A stretch of 64,000 bases of DNA, taken from the NCBI GenBank assembly GCA_027587225.1, contig JAPDDQ010000022.1:1-64000 (forward strand), written 5' to 3'. The notes beneath the pieces are model-generated. The model had not been told where the DNA came from. It worked only from the letters and a program-made list of their open reading frames with translations, and ran no database searches. Positions 17,757 through 25,300 of the stretch are shown here, in pieces (position 1 is the first letter of the stretch; the number at the start of each line of letters is the position of its first letter). Origin of the DNA: Solirubrobacter taibaiensis (GTDB taxonomy: Bacteria; Actinomycetota; Thermoleophilia; Solirubrobacterales; Solirubrobacteraceae). The translations under genes and the position numbers were made by a program.

Positions 17757-18568
17757 TGTTCGACGTGGCGGTGATCACGATCGTGGCCGGGCGCCACGAG
17801 CATCTCGTCCGGCAGCGGATGGCGCTGGATTCGTCGGTGCGGCACGTCGTGGTCGGGATGGGGGAGGGCGAGGACGAGCGGCTGCGGGCGCTGCTCGGCG
17901 ACGGCGCCGACGTGATCGGCGTGCCCAGCACGCCTCGTGGGCTGCCGCTCGCGCAGGCGCGCAATGCCGGCGCGCGGCACGCGCTTGCGGGAGGCGCGGA
18001 GCTGCTCGTCTTCCTCGACGTCGACTGCATCCCCGGGCCGGACCTGCTCACCCGCTACGCGGCGGTCGCTGCCACGGAGCCCGCGTTGCTGTGCGGGCCG
18101 GTCGCCTATCTTCCGCCCGCGCCGCCCGGCGGATATCCCGCGACCGGCCTGGACGGGCTGGCCGACCCGCATCCCGCTCGCCCCGTCCCGCCCGAGGACG
18201 GCGTGCTCGAACGCGGCGATCACACACTGTTCTGGACGCTCTCGTTCGCGATCACGCGCGAGACGTGGGAGCGCCTCGGCGGCTTCTGCGAGGACTACGT
18301 CGGCTACGGCGGCGAGGACACCGACTACGGGCAGTTGGCCCGCCGCGCGGGCATCGGTCTCACCTGGGTCGGCGGTGCATGGGCCTACCACCAGCACCAT
18401 CCGTCGCAGTCGCCGCCCGTGCAGCATCTCGACGACATCCTGCGGAACGCCGCGATCTTCCACCGCCGCTGGGGCTGGTGGCCGATGGAGGGCTGGCTGA
18501 CCGCGTTCGCCGAGCGCGGGCTCGCCCGCTACGCCTCCGGAGACTGGGAGGCGGTCGCGGCCCGGTAG
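17756..18568 (+). CDS. Glycosyltransferase family 2 protein
   Basis: 270 aa from ATG 17756; a GTG at 17720 would add 12 residues encoded by the palindrome (NLKGSDPF) and overlap the upstream gene, so either start is possible. GT-A fold: FDVAVITIVAGRHEHL, LAQARNAGARHALAGG, LLVFLDVDCIPGPDLL (DxD) and GYGGEDTDYGQLARRAG, the GGED acid/base element of the galactosyltransferase-like C-domain. Last of four glycosyltransferases. Its 3' end overlaps the convergent araC gene by 40 bp. Confidence 0.88.
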   Translation: MFDVAVITIVAGRHEHLVRQRMALDSSVRHVVVGMGEGEDERLRALLGDGADVIGVPSTPRGLPLAQARNAGARHALAGGAELLVFLDVDCIPGPDLLTRYAAVAATEPALLCGPVAYLPPAPPGGYPATGLDGLADPHPARPVPPEDGVLERGDHTLFWTLSFAITRETWERLGGFCEDYVGYGGEDTDYGQLARRAGIGLTWVGGAWAYHQHHPSQSPPVQHLDDILRNAAIFHRRWGWWPMEGWLTAFAERGLARYASGDWEAVAAR

Positions 18569-19293
18569 ACGCCGGGCGTCTGGCCGAACGCCCCTCGGAA
18601 CGCGTCGATGAAGGCGCTCGTCGTGTTCCAGCCGCATTGGCGGGCGGTCGTCGTGACCGACGCGCCGCCGGACAGCACGATCATCGCGTTCAGCAGCCGC
18701 AGGTTCGTGCGCCACTGCGGGTAGCTCATCCCGAGCTCGTCGCGGAACAGGCGGGAGAGATTGCGTTCGCTGGCGCCGACGCGGCGGGCGAGCTCGGTGA
18801 GCGGGATCGAGCGGTGCAGCTCGGCCGAGGCGAGCTCGCAGGCGTCTGCAAGCCGCGGGTCGCGCGCCGCGGGGAGCGAGATCGCCTGCTGGGAGGAGCG
18901 GCGGAGCTGGTCACGCAGCACGCCGCGCACGCGGCCCAGCTCACTCGCGGTCAGTGACGGGTCGGCGATCGCGATCAGCAGCTCTCGCAGCAGCGGGGAG
19001 ACGGCGACGATCGTCGGACCGGCCTCTGGCAGCGGCGGGCGCTCGCGCGCGAACCCGACGGTGTGGAGCATGCTCGCGCCGTAGAAGCGATGCGCGTGCC
19101 AGGTGCCCGCGGGCAGCCAGACCGCGCGGTCCTTGGACGCGACCCAGTTGCCGGCCGCCGTCTCCACCGCGAGCACGCCGGTGCTCACGTACACGAGCTG
19201 ATGATCGTCGTGGTAGTGGCGGTCGACCGTGCTGCCGCCCGCGTGGCGCTCGGCCACGGTGAGGGCCCACTGGTGATGGCGGATTTCCGACAC
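18529..19293 (-). CDS. AraC-family regulator with cupin sensor
   Basis: 254 aa from GTG 19293 (VSEIRHHQWALTVAERHAGG); an upstream ATG would extend into the MFS gene. Residues 20-90 form a cupin (HYHDDHQLVYVSTGVLAV, AVWLPAGTWHAHRFYG); residues 155-250 carry two AraC HTHs (IPLTELARRVGASERNLSRLF, VTTTARQCGWNTTSAFIDAFR, FGQTPGVYR). Divergent from the MFS gene across 55 bases, so it probably regulates that transporter in response to its substrate. Confidence 0.9.
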   Translation of the reverse strand: MSEIRHHQWALTVAERHAGGSTVDRHYHDDHQLVYVSTGVLAVETAAGNWVASKDRAVWLPAGTWHAHRFYGASMLHTVGFARERPPLPEAGPTIVAVSPLLRELLIAIADPSLTASELGRVRGVLRDQLRRSSQQAISLPAARDPRLADACELASAELHRSIPLTELARRVGASERNLSRLFRDELGMSYPQWRTNLRLLNAMIVLSGGASVTTTARQCGWNTTSAFIDAFRGAFGQTPGVYRAATASQSPEA

Positions 19294-19348
19294 TTCTGAG
19301 CAGATTATCGGTAGCCGACACCCGTTCCCGGACTTACCGTGCTGACCC

Positions 19349-20527
19349 GTGAGTGCAACGACCATGATCGCGCCGCCGCGCGAGCTGAAGATCTGGCAGC
19401 GGATGCGCGTCTGGGCCACGGCCCACGCCACGGCCGACCTGTACCAGGGCCTCGTGCCCGCCGCCGTGCCGTACTTCGTCCTCGAGCGCAACCTGAGCTA
19501 CTCGGCCGCCTCCGGGCTGTCGCTGGCCGCGACGTTCGGCAGCGCCGTCCCGCAGCTCGCGATCGGCCTGCTGGCCGACCGCCGCCGCGTGCGGATGCTG
19601 GCCCCGCTCGGGCTCATCCTCGCGGCCATCGGCGTGGGGCTCACCGGCGTGGTCTCGTCGTATCCCGCCGTGTTCGCGCTCCTGCTCGTGTCCGGTCTCG
19701 GCGTGGCGATGTTCCACCCGCCCGCGGGCCGGGACGCGCGCGCCGCCGCGCAGGACAGCGCGACCGCCATGAGCCTGTTCGCCGCCGGCGGCAGCGTCGG
19801 CTTCTTCCTGGCGCCCGCGCTGGCGACGCCGTTGCTCGACGCGATGGGCCTGGGAGCGCTGGTGCTGTTCATCCCGCCCGCGGTGCTGATGGCGTTCGTG
19901 CTCTCCAGCCACCAGCGCCGGATCGCCACGCGCACGACCAGCGCCGCCCGCCCGACGGGCGTCGATCGCCCACGCATGTTCGGGCTGCTGATCGCCGTCG
20001 AGGTCGCCCGCTCGTGCATCTCGTTCGGCATCAACACGTTCGTCGCGCTCTATTGGATCAAGGAGCTCGGCGCGTCCAGCGCGCTCGGCGGCACCGCGCT
20101 CACGCTCGGTCTGGCCGGCGGCATCTGCGGCACGCTGCTCGGCGGGCGGATCGCCGACCGGATCGGCCTCACGCGCACCGTGCAGCTCGGCAACCTGCTG
20201 CTGCTCCCGGCCTTCGCGCTGCTGCTGCTCGTGCGCGACCCGATCCTCGCGCTGCCGTTCATCGCGCTGCTCGGCCTGACGATGAACATCCCGCTCGCGG
20301 TGCTGGTCAAGCTCGGCCAGGACTACCTGCCGAGCCGCCCGGGCACCGCCGCGGGCGTGACGCTGGGGCTCGCCGTGAGCGCGGGCGGTCTGTTCCAGCC
20401 GGTGCTGGGCGTGATCGCCGACCACCACGGCCCGCAGGGCGCCTTCTTCACGCTCGCCTTCATGCCGCTGGTGGCGATCGCGCTGTCAGCCGGCCTGCGT
20501 CCCGTTCAGATCCAGCCCTCTTCGTAG
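19349..20527 (+). CDS. MFS transporter
   Basis: 392 aa from GTG 19349; twelve hydrophobic segments. The N-half has YFVLERNLSYSAASGLSLAATFGSAVPQLAIGLLADRRRVR, containing the GxLaDRxxrr-type loop (ADRRRVRMLAP), and the C-half repeats it (GGRIADRIGLTRTV). The FHPPAGRDAR motif after the fourth helix recalls fosmidomycin-resistance-like (Fsr) exporters. Likely a drug or metabolite efflux pump of the inner membrane, under control of the divergent AraC protein. Its end overlaps the response-regulator gene by 22 bp. Confidence 0.88.
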   Translation: MSATTMIAPPRELKIWQRMRVWATAHATADLYQGLVPAAVPYFVLERNLSYSAASGLSLAATFGSAVPQLAIGLLADRRRVRMLAPLGLILAAIGVGLTGVVSSYPAVFALLLVSGLGVAMFHPPAGRDARAAAQDSATAMSLFAAGGSVGFFLAPALATPLLDAMGLGALVLFIPPAVLMAFVLSSHQRRIATRTTSAARPTGVDRPRMFGLLIAVEVARSCISFGINTFVALYWIKELGASSALGGTALTLGLAGGICGTLLGGRIADRIGLTRTVQLGNLLLLPAFALLLLVRDPILALPFIALLGLTMNIPLAVLVKLGQDYLPSRPGTAAGVTLGLAVSAGGLFQPVLGVIADHHGPQGAFFTLAFMPLVAIALSAGLRPVQIQPSS

Positions 20528-21108
20528 GCGATCCGCGCCGCCTCGGCGCGGGTCGGGGCGTTGAGCTTGGCCATCGCGGAGGAGAGGTAGTTGCGCACCG
20601 TGCCGGGTGCGAGGTGCACGATGGCGGCGATCGCGCTCGCGCTGCGCCCGGCGTGGACGTGGCGCAGCAGGTCCAGCTCGCGCGGGCTGAGCGGGCACGT
20701 GCCCTCGGTGAGCGCGGTGGCGGCGATCTCGGAGTCCACGTACCGCCCGCCGGCGTGCACATCGCGCAGGATCCGGGCGAGCCGGTCAGCGGGCGTGGTC
20801 TTGGGCACGAACGCCCGCGCCCCCGCGGCCAGCGCGCGCCGGAGCACCCCCGGCCGGGCATGCCGGGTGAGCAGGACCACCGGCACCTGCCGCACGGCGA
20901 GGATCGCCTCCGTCGCCGACACGCCATCGAGCTCGGGCATCTCCAGGTCGAGCACGACGAGGTCCGGCTGGTGCTCGGCGGCCAGCTCCACCGCGACCCG
21001 CCCGTTGCCGGCTTGGGCGACGACCTTGAAGTCGGGCTCGAGCTCGAGCAGCGTCACGAGCGCCTCGCGCAGGAGGTCCTCGTCGTCGGCCAGCAGGAGC
21101 CGGATCAC
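20506..21108 (-). CDS. NarL/FixJ (DesR-like) response regulator
   Basis: 200 aa from GTG 21108 (VIRLLLADDEDLLREALVTL). Receiver domain 1-120 with the acidic pair DDE, phospho-acceptor Asp in VVLDLEMPELDG and the conserved Lys in FVPKTTPADR. LuxR-type HTH at 135-195 (LSPRELDLLRHVHAGRSASAIA, GTVRNYLSSAMAKLNA). Lies 64 bp downstream of the sensor kinase gene on the same strand; pair divergent from an ABC exporter, the usual target of such systems. Confidence 0.92.
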   Translation of the reverse strand: MIRLLLADDEDLLREALVTLLELEPDFKVVAQAGNGRVAVELAAEHQPDLVVLDLEMPELDGVSATEAILAVRQVPVVLLTRHARPGVLRRALAAGARAFVPKTTPADRLARILRDVHAGGRYVDSEIAATALTEGTCPLSPRELDLLRHVHAGRSASAIAAIVHLAPGTVRNYLSSAMAKLNAPTRAEAARIAYEEGWI

Positions 21109-21172
21109 GAGACCGGGCACGGCGTGGCACCGCGAGCGACGAGGTCGTGGCGGGCGGCGAGGTTGGGCGCGG

Positions 21173-22315
21173 TCATGCGGTGGCCTTGTGCGGCGCGCGA
21201 CCGCATAGCTCGAACCCGCGCGGGGCGAGCGGCGTGGCTTCCACCTGGCCGCCGACGGCCGTGAAGCGCTCGCGCAGTCCCGCGACGCCCGTGCCGTCAC
21301 CGTTGGGCACGATCACGCGTGCGACGCCGTCGTCGATCACGCGCACGACCACGTCGTCGCCGTCCCGCTCGACCGCGATCTCGCAGCGCGCGGCGCGTGT
21401 GTGCCGCAAGAGGTTCGTCGCGCCCTCGCGCACGAGCGACCCGAACAGCGGCTGCAAGGCGACCGGGACCGACTCCGGCGTGCCCTCGACCTCGGCATCC
21501 ACGCCCGCGGCCCGCAGGATGCCGACCGCGTTGGTCAGCTCGGTCGCGAGCCCGACGCGCCGGTAGCCCTGGACGAGCTCGCGCGTCTCCGACAGTGCCT
21601 CCAACGCGAGCGCGTGCGCGTCGTTGGCGTGTCCGCGCGCCGCCTCGTCGTCGACGCCGATCAGCCGCGCGGCGAGCTGCGCCTTCAACGCGATCGCCTG
21701 CAGCTGGTGGCCCTGGATGTCGTGCAGGTCACCCGCGAAACGCAGCCGCTCGCGCAGTACCGCGACCTCTCCGGCCTGCTCACGCGCGCCGTCCAATCGC
21801 AATGTCACGTCCCAGATCCACACCTGCGCGAGGCAGGCCAGCGCGAACGTGGCTACGACGAAGACGCCGGCCGTGCCGGCCGGGACGCCTGAAGCGAGCG
21901 CACCGACGCCGAACGCGGCCAGGCACCCGCCGCCGATGACGAGCCAGCGGCCGACCGGCCCCGCACCGAACGCCGCGCCGCTCACCACGCCGGAGAACGG
22001 CAGCACCCACATCCAGTGCGACTCGTCACCGACCAGCGCGCCCCACAGCCCCAAAGCGACCACGGCCGCGGCGACGACGAGCGGGAGCGAGCGCGGCGCG
22101 TCGTGCAGCCCGGCCATCCCGCCCATCAGCAGCCGGGTCTGGACGTAGCCCACGAACGCCAGCGCCACGAGCGCCGCGCCGACAGCCGCGGGCGACAGGT
22201 CATCACGCGCGAACAGGTCACTCGCCGGGATCAGCACGACGAGCCCGGCGACGCTGAGCAGCGTCCACTGGGTCACCCGCCGCATCCACTGAAGGCCCGC
22301 CTCGGTCCGGTCCAC
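21173..22315 (-). CDS. DesK-like sensor histidine kinase (HisKA_3)
   Basis: 380 aa from GTG 22315 (VDRTEAGLQWMRRVTQWTLL). Five or six membrane helices in residues 14-165, then the HisKA_3 box RFAGDLHDIQGHQLQAIALKA with the phospho-His in LHD, and an HATPase_c domain (REGATNLLRHT, VRVIDDGV, GTGVAGLRERFTAVGG). In B. subtilis the relative DesK senses membrane thickness or temperature and controls a fatty-acid desaturase; here a desaturase gene lies only 1.8 kb away, past the divergent ABC genes. That link is inference. Confidence 0.9.
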   Translation of the reverse strand: MDRTEAGLQWMRRVTQWTLLSVAGLVVLIPASDLFARDDLSPAAVGAALVALAFVGYVQTRLLMGGMAGLHDAPRSLPLVVAAAVVALGLWGALVGDESHWMWVLPFSGVVSGAAFGAGPVGRWLVIGGGCLAAFGVGALASGVPAGTAGVFVVATFALACLAQVWIWDVTLRLDGAREQAGEVAVLRERLRFAGDLHDIQGHQLQAIALKAQLAARLIGVDDEAARGHANDAHALALEALSETRELVQGYRRVGLATELTNAVGILRAAGVDAEVEGTPESVPVALQPLFGSLVREGATNLLRHTRAARCEIAVERDGDDVVVRVIDDGVARVIVPNGDGTGVAGLRERFTAVGGQVEATPLAPRGFELCGRAPHKATA

Positions 22316-22429
22316 GAAGGCGAACCTAGCGCGCCGCGTGACGCATCCGGGACAGTCATGACACGTGCACACGATCTGGTGACAGCCGGCCACTAACGCG
22401 ACAGCGTCCGCGCCGACAGGCTGCGAGGC

Positions 22430-23311
22430 ATGGCAGTGATCGAAGTGACCGACCTGCGATGCACCTACGGCGACCACGTGGCCGTCGACGGCATCGACTT
22501 CACCGTCCGGCGCGGTGAGATCTTCGCGCTGCTCGGCGCGAACGGCGCCGGGAAGACGACCACGCTGGAGACGCTGGAGGGCCACCAGGCGCCGGCGGGC
22601 GGAAGCGTCCGCCTGTTCGGGCAGGACCCGCTCCAGGAGCGCCGCGCCGTGCGCCGCCGCACCGGCGTGATGCTCCAGGACGGCGGGTTCGCGGGCGAGC
22701 TGACCGTGCGCGAGACCGCGGACCTGTGGGCCAAGCTCAGCCGCCGCGACGGCGACGTCAAGACCGACCTCGACCGGCTCGACCTCACCGGCCGCGCCGA
22801 TGTCCCCGTTCAGCAGCTCTCAGGCGGTGAGACCCGCCGGCTGGAGGTCGCGCTCGCGATCCACGGCCAGCCCGAGCTGCTGATCTTCGACGAGCCGACG
22901 ACCGGCCTGGACCCTGAGTCGCGCCGGCGCACGTGGCAGGTGATCGGCGAGCTCGTCGACGCCGGCTCCACGATCCTGCTCACCACGCACTACCTGGAGG
23001 AGGCCGAGGCGCTCGCGAACCGCGTCGCGATCATGCGCGACGGCCGGATCGCCACGGCGGGCACCCTCGGCGAGGTCTCCGCGCAGCTCCCGGGGCGGAT
23101 CACCTTCCGGGTCCCCGCCGTCCCGCTCCCGCCCGAGCTGGAAGCCCTGACCACCGACAGCCGCGTCGGCGAGCACGTGCTGGAGACGTACGCGCTGCAG
23201 GCCGACCTCACCCGGCTGCTGGCCTGGGCGAACTCGCACGGCCTCACGCTCGACCGCCTGCACGCCCGCGGCGGCTCGCTCGAGGACGCCTTCATGGGGG
23301 TGGTCGCATGA
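22430..23311 (+). CDS. ABC transporter ATP-binding protein
   Basis: 293 aa. Walker A GANGAGKTTT at about 40, Q-loop VMLQDGGF, signature LSGGETRRLE, Walker B LLIFDEPTTGLDPE, switch His in LLTTHYLEEAEAL. A ~70-residue C-terminal extension is typical of DrrA/CcmA-like drug and lipid exporters. Overlaps the permease gene by ATGA. The 114-base spacer to the divergent kinase holds the 8-bp palindrome GTCATGAC (22355-22362), a possible response-regulator site. Confidence 0.93.
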   Translation: MAVIEVTDLRCTYGDHVAVDGIDFTVRRGEIFALLGANGAGKTTTLETLEGHQAPAGGSVRLFGQDPLQERRAVRRRTGVMLQDGGFAGELTVRETADLWAKLSRRDGDVKTDLDRLDLTGRADVPVQQLSGGETRRLEVALAIHGQPELLIFDEPTTGLDPESRRRTWQVIGELVDAGSTILLTTHYLEEAEALANRVAIMRDGRIATAGTLGEVSAQLPGRITFRVPAVPLPPELEALTTDSRVGEHVLETYALQADLTRLLAWANSHGLTLDRLHARGGSLEDAFMGVVA

Positions 23312-24012
23312 TCCGCGCGCTCGCCGTCTCCGAGCTCCGCATCCTCGTCCGCAACAAGCTGGTGTGCGCCACGGCGCTGTTGCTCCCGCTTGGCCTCGGC
23401 GCCCTGATCGCCTCGGACGGAACCGACGGCAGCTGGGGCGACGTCGTCGCCATGCAGTTCGTGATGGTGCTGCTGTTCTGCGTCTACGCCACCGCGACCA
23501 CGTCGCTGGCCGCTCGCCGCCGCCAGCTCGTGCTCAAGCGCCTGCGCAGCGGCGAGCTCAGCGACCCGCAGATCCTCGTCGGCCTGCTCGCGCCGCTGCT
23601 GATCCTCGCCGCACTCCAATCCGTCCTGCTGATCACCTGCGCGGTCGCGTTCGGCGCGCCGCTGCCGGAGCACCCGCTCGTGCTCATCCCGGCCTACGTG
23701 TTCGGCAGCGTGATGGCGGCCTCGATGGCGCTCGCCACGGTCGCGTTCACGGCCAGCGCCGAGCTCGCGCAGATCACCGTCGCCCCGTTCTTCCTGGCCG
23801 CGATCACGAGCGCCGCGTGGGTGCTGTCCACCGAGGTTGACGCGGTCACGTGGCTGATGGACCTCACGCCGGGCGGGGCGCTCGCCGATCTCGTCCGCCA
23901 AGGCTGGGAGGACGGCGGCCGGCTGCTGCCGCCGATCGCCGGCCTGCTGGTGTGGACCGGGGTCGGCTACGAGATCAGCAAGCGCTGGCTGCGCTGGGAG
24001 CCACGGGGGTAG
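23308..24012 (+). CDS. ABC-2-type transporter permease
   Basis: 234 aa from the ATG at 23308 (ATGA overlap). Starts MIRALAVSELRILVRNKLV, a short cytoplasmic stretch, then about six hydrophobic segments (LLLPLGLGALIA, FVMVLLFCVYATAT, LLAPLLILAALQSVLLIT, VFGSVMAASMALATVAFT, FFLAAITSAAWVLS, LLPPIAGLLVWTGVGY). LAARRRQLVLKRLRSGELS is the loop found in DrrB-like permeases. Together with the ATPase forms an exporter. Confidence 0.9.
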   Translation: MIRALAVSELRILVRNKLVCATALLLPLGLGALIASDGTDGSWGDVVAMQFVMVLLFCVYATATTSLAARRRQLVLKRLRSGELSDPQILVGLLAPLLILAALQSVLLITCAVAFGAPLPEHPLVLIPAYVFGSVMAASMALATVAFTASAELAQITVAPFFLAAITSAAWVLSTEVDAVTWLMDLTPGGALADLVRQGWEDGGRLLPPIAGLLVWTGVGYEISKRWLRWEPRG

Positions 24013-24104
24013 ACTCCCGACCGGAGGGCACTGGCGACGAAGCCCACCCGGCAGCGTCGTCTGACTTCCGAGGAACCGTTGATTTTCGTTCTCGGAGGTG
24101 CCGG
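24013..24104 (+). promoter_or_regulatory. Structured 5' leader of the desaturase gene with two mutually exclusive helices
   Basis: Helix A pairs CGGAGG (24022-24027) with CTTCCG (24065-24070) and encloses CGACG (24035-24039) paired with CGTCG (24055-24059). Helix B pairs CCGAG+GAAC (24068-24076) with GTTCTCGG (24088-24095); it reuses bases of helix A and runs into the Shine-Dalgarno GGAGGT at 24094-24099. The order GGAGGG, CTGGC, GAAGCCC, CGGCA also recalls the conserved core of S-box (SAM-I) leaders, but several S-box bases are missing. A riboswitch or thermosensor is possible; no identity claimed. Confidence 0.35.
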
Positions 24105-25040
24105 ATGGCCGGCATGGCAGTCCCTCAAGCTCGCGACGACGTCGAGCCCGCCCAACACGAGACGGTCGACCGGATCGTGACCGGCAGCGCGATGGTGCTC
24201 CCGTTCATCGCGCTCGGTGTCGCCGTCTGGCAGTCGTGGGGCAGCGCTCTGCGTGTCACCGACGCCGTGCTGTTCTTCGTGTTCTACGTGGTCACGGCGC
24301 TCGGCGTGACCGTCGGCTACCACCGCCACCTCACGCACCGCAGCTTCAAGACCAAGCGGTGGGTGCGCGCGACCCTGTCGGTGTTCGGCTCGGCGGCCGT
24401 GGAGGGGCCCGTGATCTCGTGGGTCGCGGACCATCGCAAGCATCACGCCTTCAGCGATCAAGAAGGCGATCCGCACAGCCCGCACGTCGGTCACGGGGGC
24501 GGCTGGCACGGAACGCTGCACGGCCTCTTCCACGCGCACCTCGGTTGGTTGTTCGTGCACGACCAGCGCGGCAAGCGCTCGCGCTACGCGCCTGACCTGC
24601 TGACGGATCCCGCGCTGCGCTTCATCGACCGCACCTTCTTCCTCTGGGTGGCCGCCGGCCTGCTGCTGCCGTTCGGCATCGGCTACGCCGTCGGCGGGAC
24701 GCTCGCCGCCGGTCTGAGCGGATTGGTGTGGGGCGGCCTCGTGCGCATGGCCGTGCTGCACCACGTCACGTTCTCGATCAACTCGCTCTGCCACACGTTC
24801 GGCCGTCGCCGGTTCGAGACCACGGACGAGTCGCGCAACCTCGCCTGGCTGGCGCTGCCGTCGATGGGGGAGGCCTGGCACAACAATCACCACGCGTTCC
24901 CCACCTCGGCCGCGCACGGGTTCCGCGCCTGGGAGGTGGACCCGTCCGCGCTGCTCATCCGCGTTCTCGAGCGCACCGGGCTGGCCTGGGACGTCCAGCG
25001 CATCTCGCGCGAGCGCCAGGAGCACCGCTACGCGAGCTAG
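24105..25040 (+). CDS. Membrane acyl-CoA (delta-9-type) fatty-acid desaturase
   Basis: 311 aa from ATG 24105, five bases after GGAGGT. The three histidine boxes that bind the di-iron centre are present: HRHLTH, HRKHH and HNNHH. Hydrophobic pairs flank them (MVLPFIALGVAVW, VLFFVFYVVTALGVTVGY, FFLWVAAGLLLPFGIGYAVG). GEAWHNNHHAFPTSAAHGF and DPHSPH are classical for this family. Inserts a double bond in acyl chains and so adjusts membrane fluidity, fitting the nearby DesK/DesR-like pair. Its stop shares CTAG with the convergent small gene. Confidence 0.94.
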   Translation: MAGMAVPQARDDVEPAQHETVDRIVTGSAMVLPFIALGVAVWQSWGSALRVTDAVLFFVFYVVTALGVTVGYHRHLTHRSFKTKRWVRATLSVFGSAAVEGPVISWVADHRKHHAFSDQEGDPHSPHVGHGGGWHGTLHGLFHAHLGWLFVHDQRGKRSRYAPDLLTDPALRFIDRTFFLWVAAGLLLPFGIGYAVGGTLAAGLSGLVWGGLVRMAVLHHVTFSINSLCHTFGRRRFETTDESRNLAWLALPSMGEAWHNNHHAFPTSAAHGFRAWEVDPSALLIRVLERTGLAWDVQRISRERQEHRYAS

Positions 25041-25300
25041 CGGTGGCCGGTGCGGCGTGCGGTCTTGAGCCGTTCGTCGGCAGCGACCGATGCGTGCTCG
25101 AGCTCGCGCAGGCGCTCCACGCTCGTCTCGTGGGCTCCGTGCATCCGGGCCCGGTAGAGGCTCAGCCGGTCGCGGTGGTAGCGCGCCTGGGCTTCGAGGT
25201 CGTTGAAGTCAGGCGGCGCCGCGACGGGCGTGGGCTTGGCGGCACGGGGCAGCGGCGAGGCGGGCGGGGCGGATGGGCGGCGGCGCCAGGGAAGACGCAT
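25037..25300 (-). CDS. Small charged helical protein
   Basis: 87 aa. A basic, Pro-rich N-terminus is followed by one long charged helix from about residue 32 to 80 (DLEAQARYHRDRLSLYRARM, SVERLRELEHASVAADERLK), a possible coiled coil. No known family. Starts by ATGA overlap with the phosphatase gene upstream, so it is co-translated with it and may be its partner. Confidence 0.65.
   Translation of the reverse strand: MRLPWRRRPSAPPASPLPRAAKPTPVAAPPDFNDLEAQARYHRDRLSLYRARMHGAHETSVERLRELEHASVAADERLKTARRTGHR

Noticed and set aside
19334..20428. Minus-strand frame opposite the MFS transporter
   Set aside because: His/Arg/Gln-rich low-complexity sequence without motifs; the plus strand is a standard 12-helix transporter.
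24013..24104. Confident call of an S-box (SAM-I) riboswitch
   Set aside because: Only part of the conserved core is present and the kink-turn and P1 helix cannot be recognised; kept as a structured leader only.
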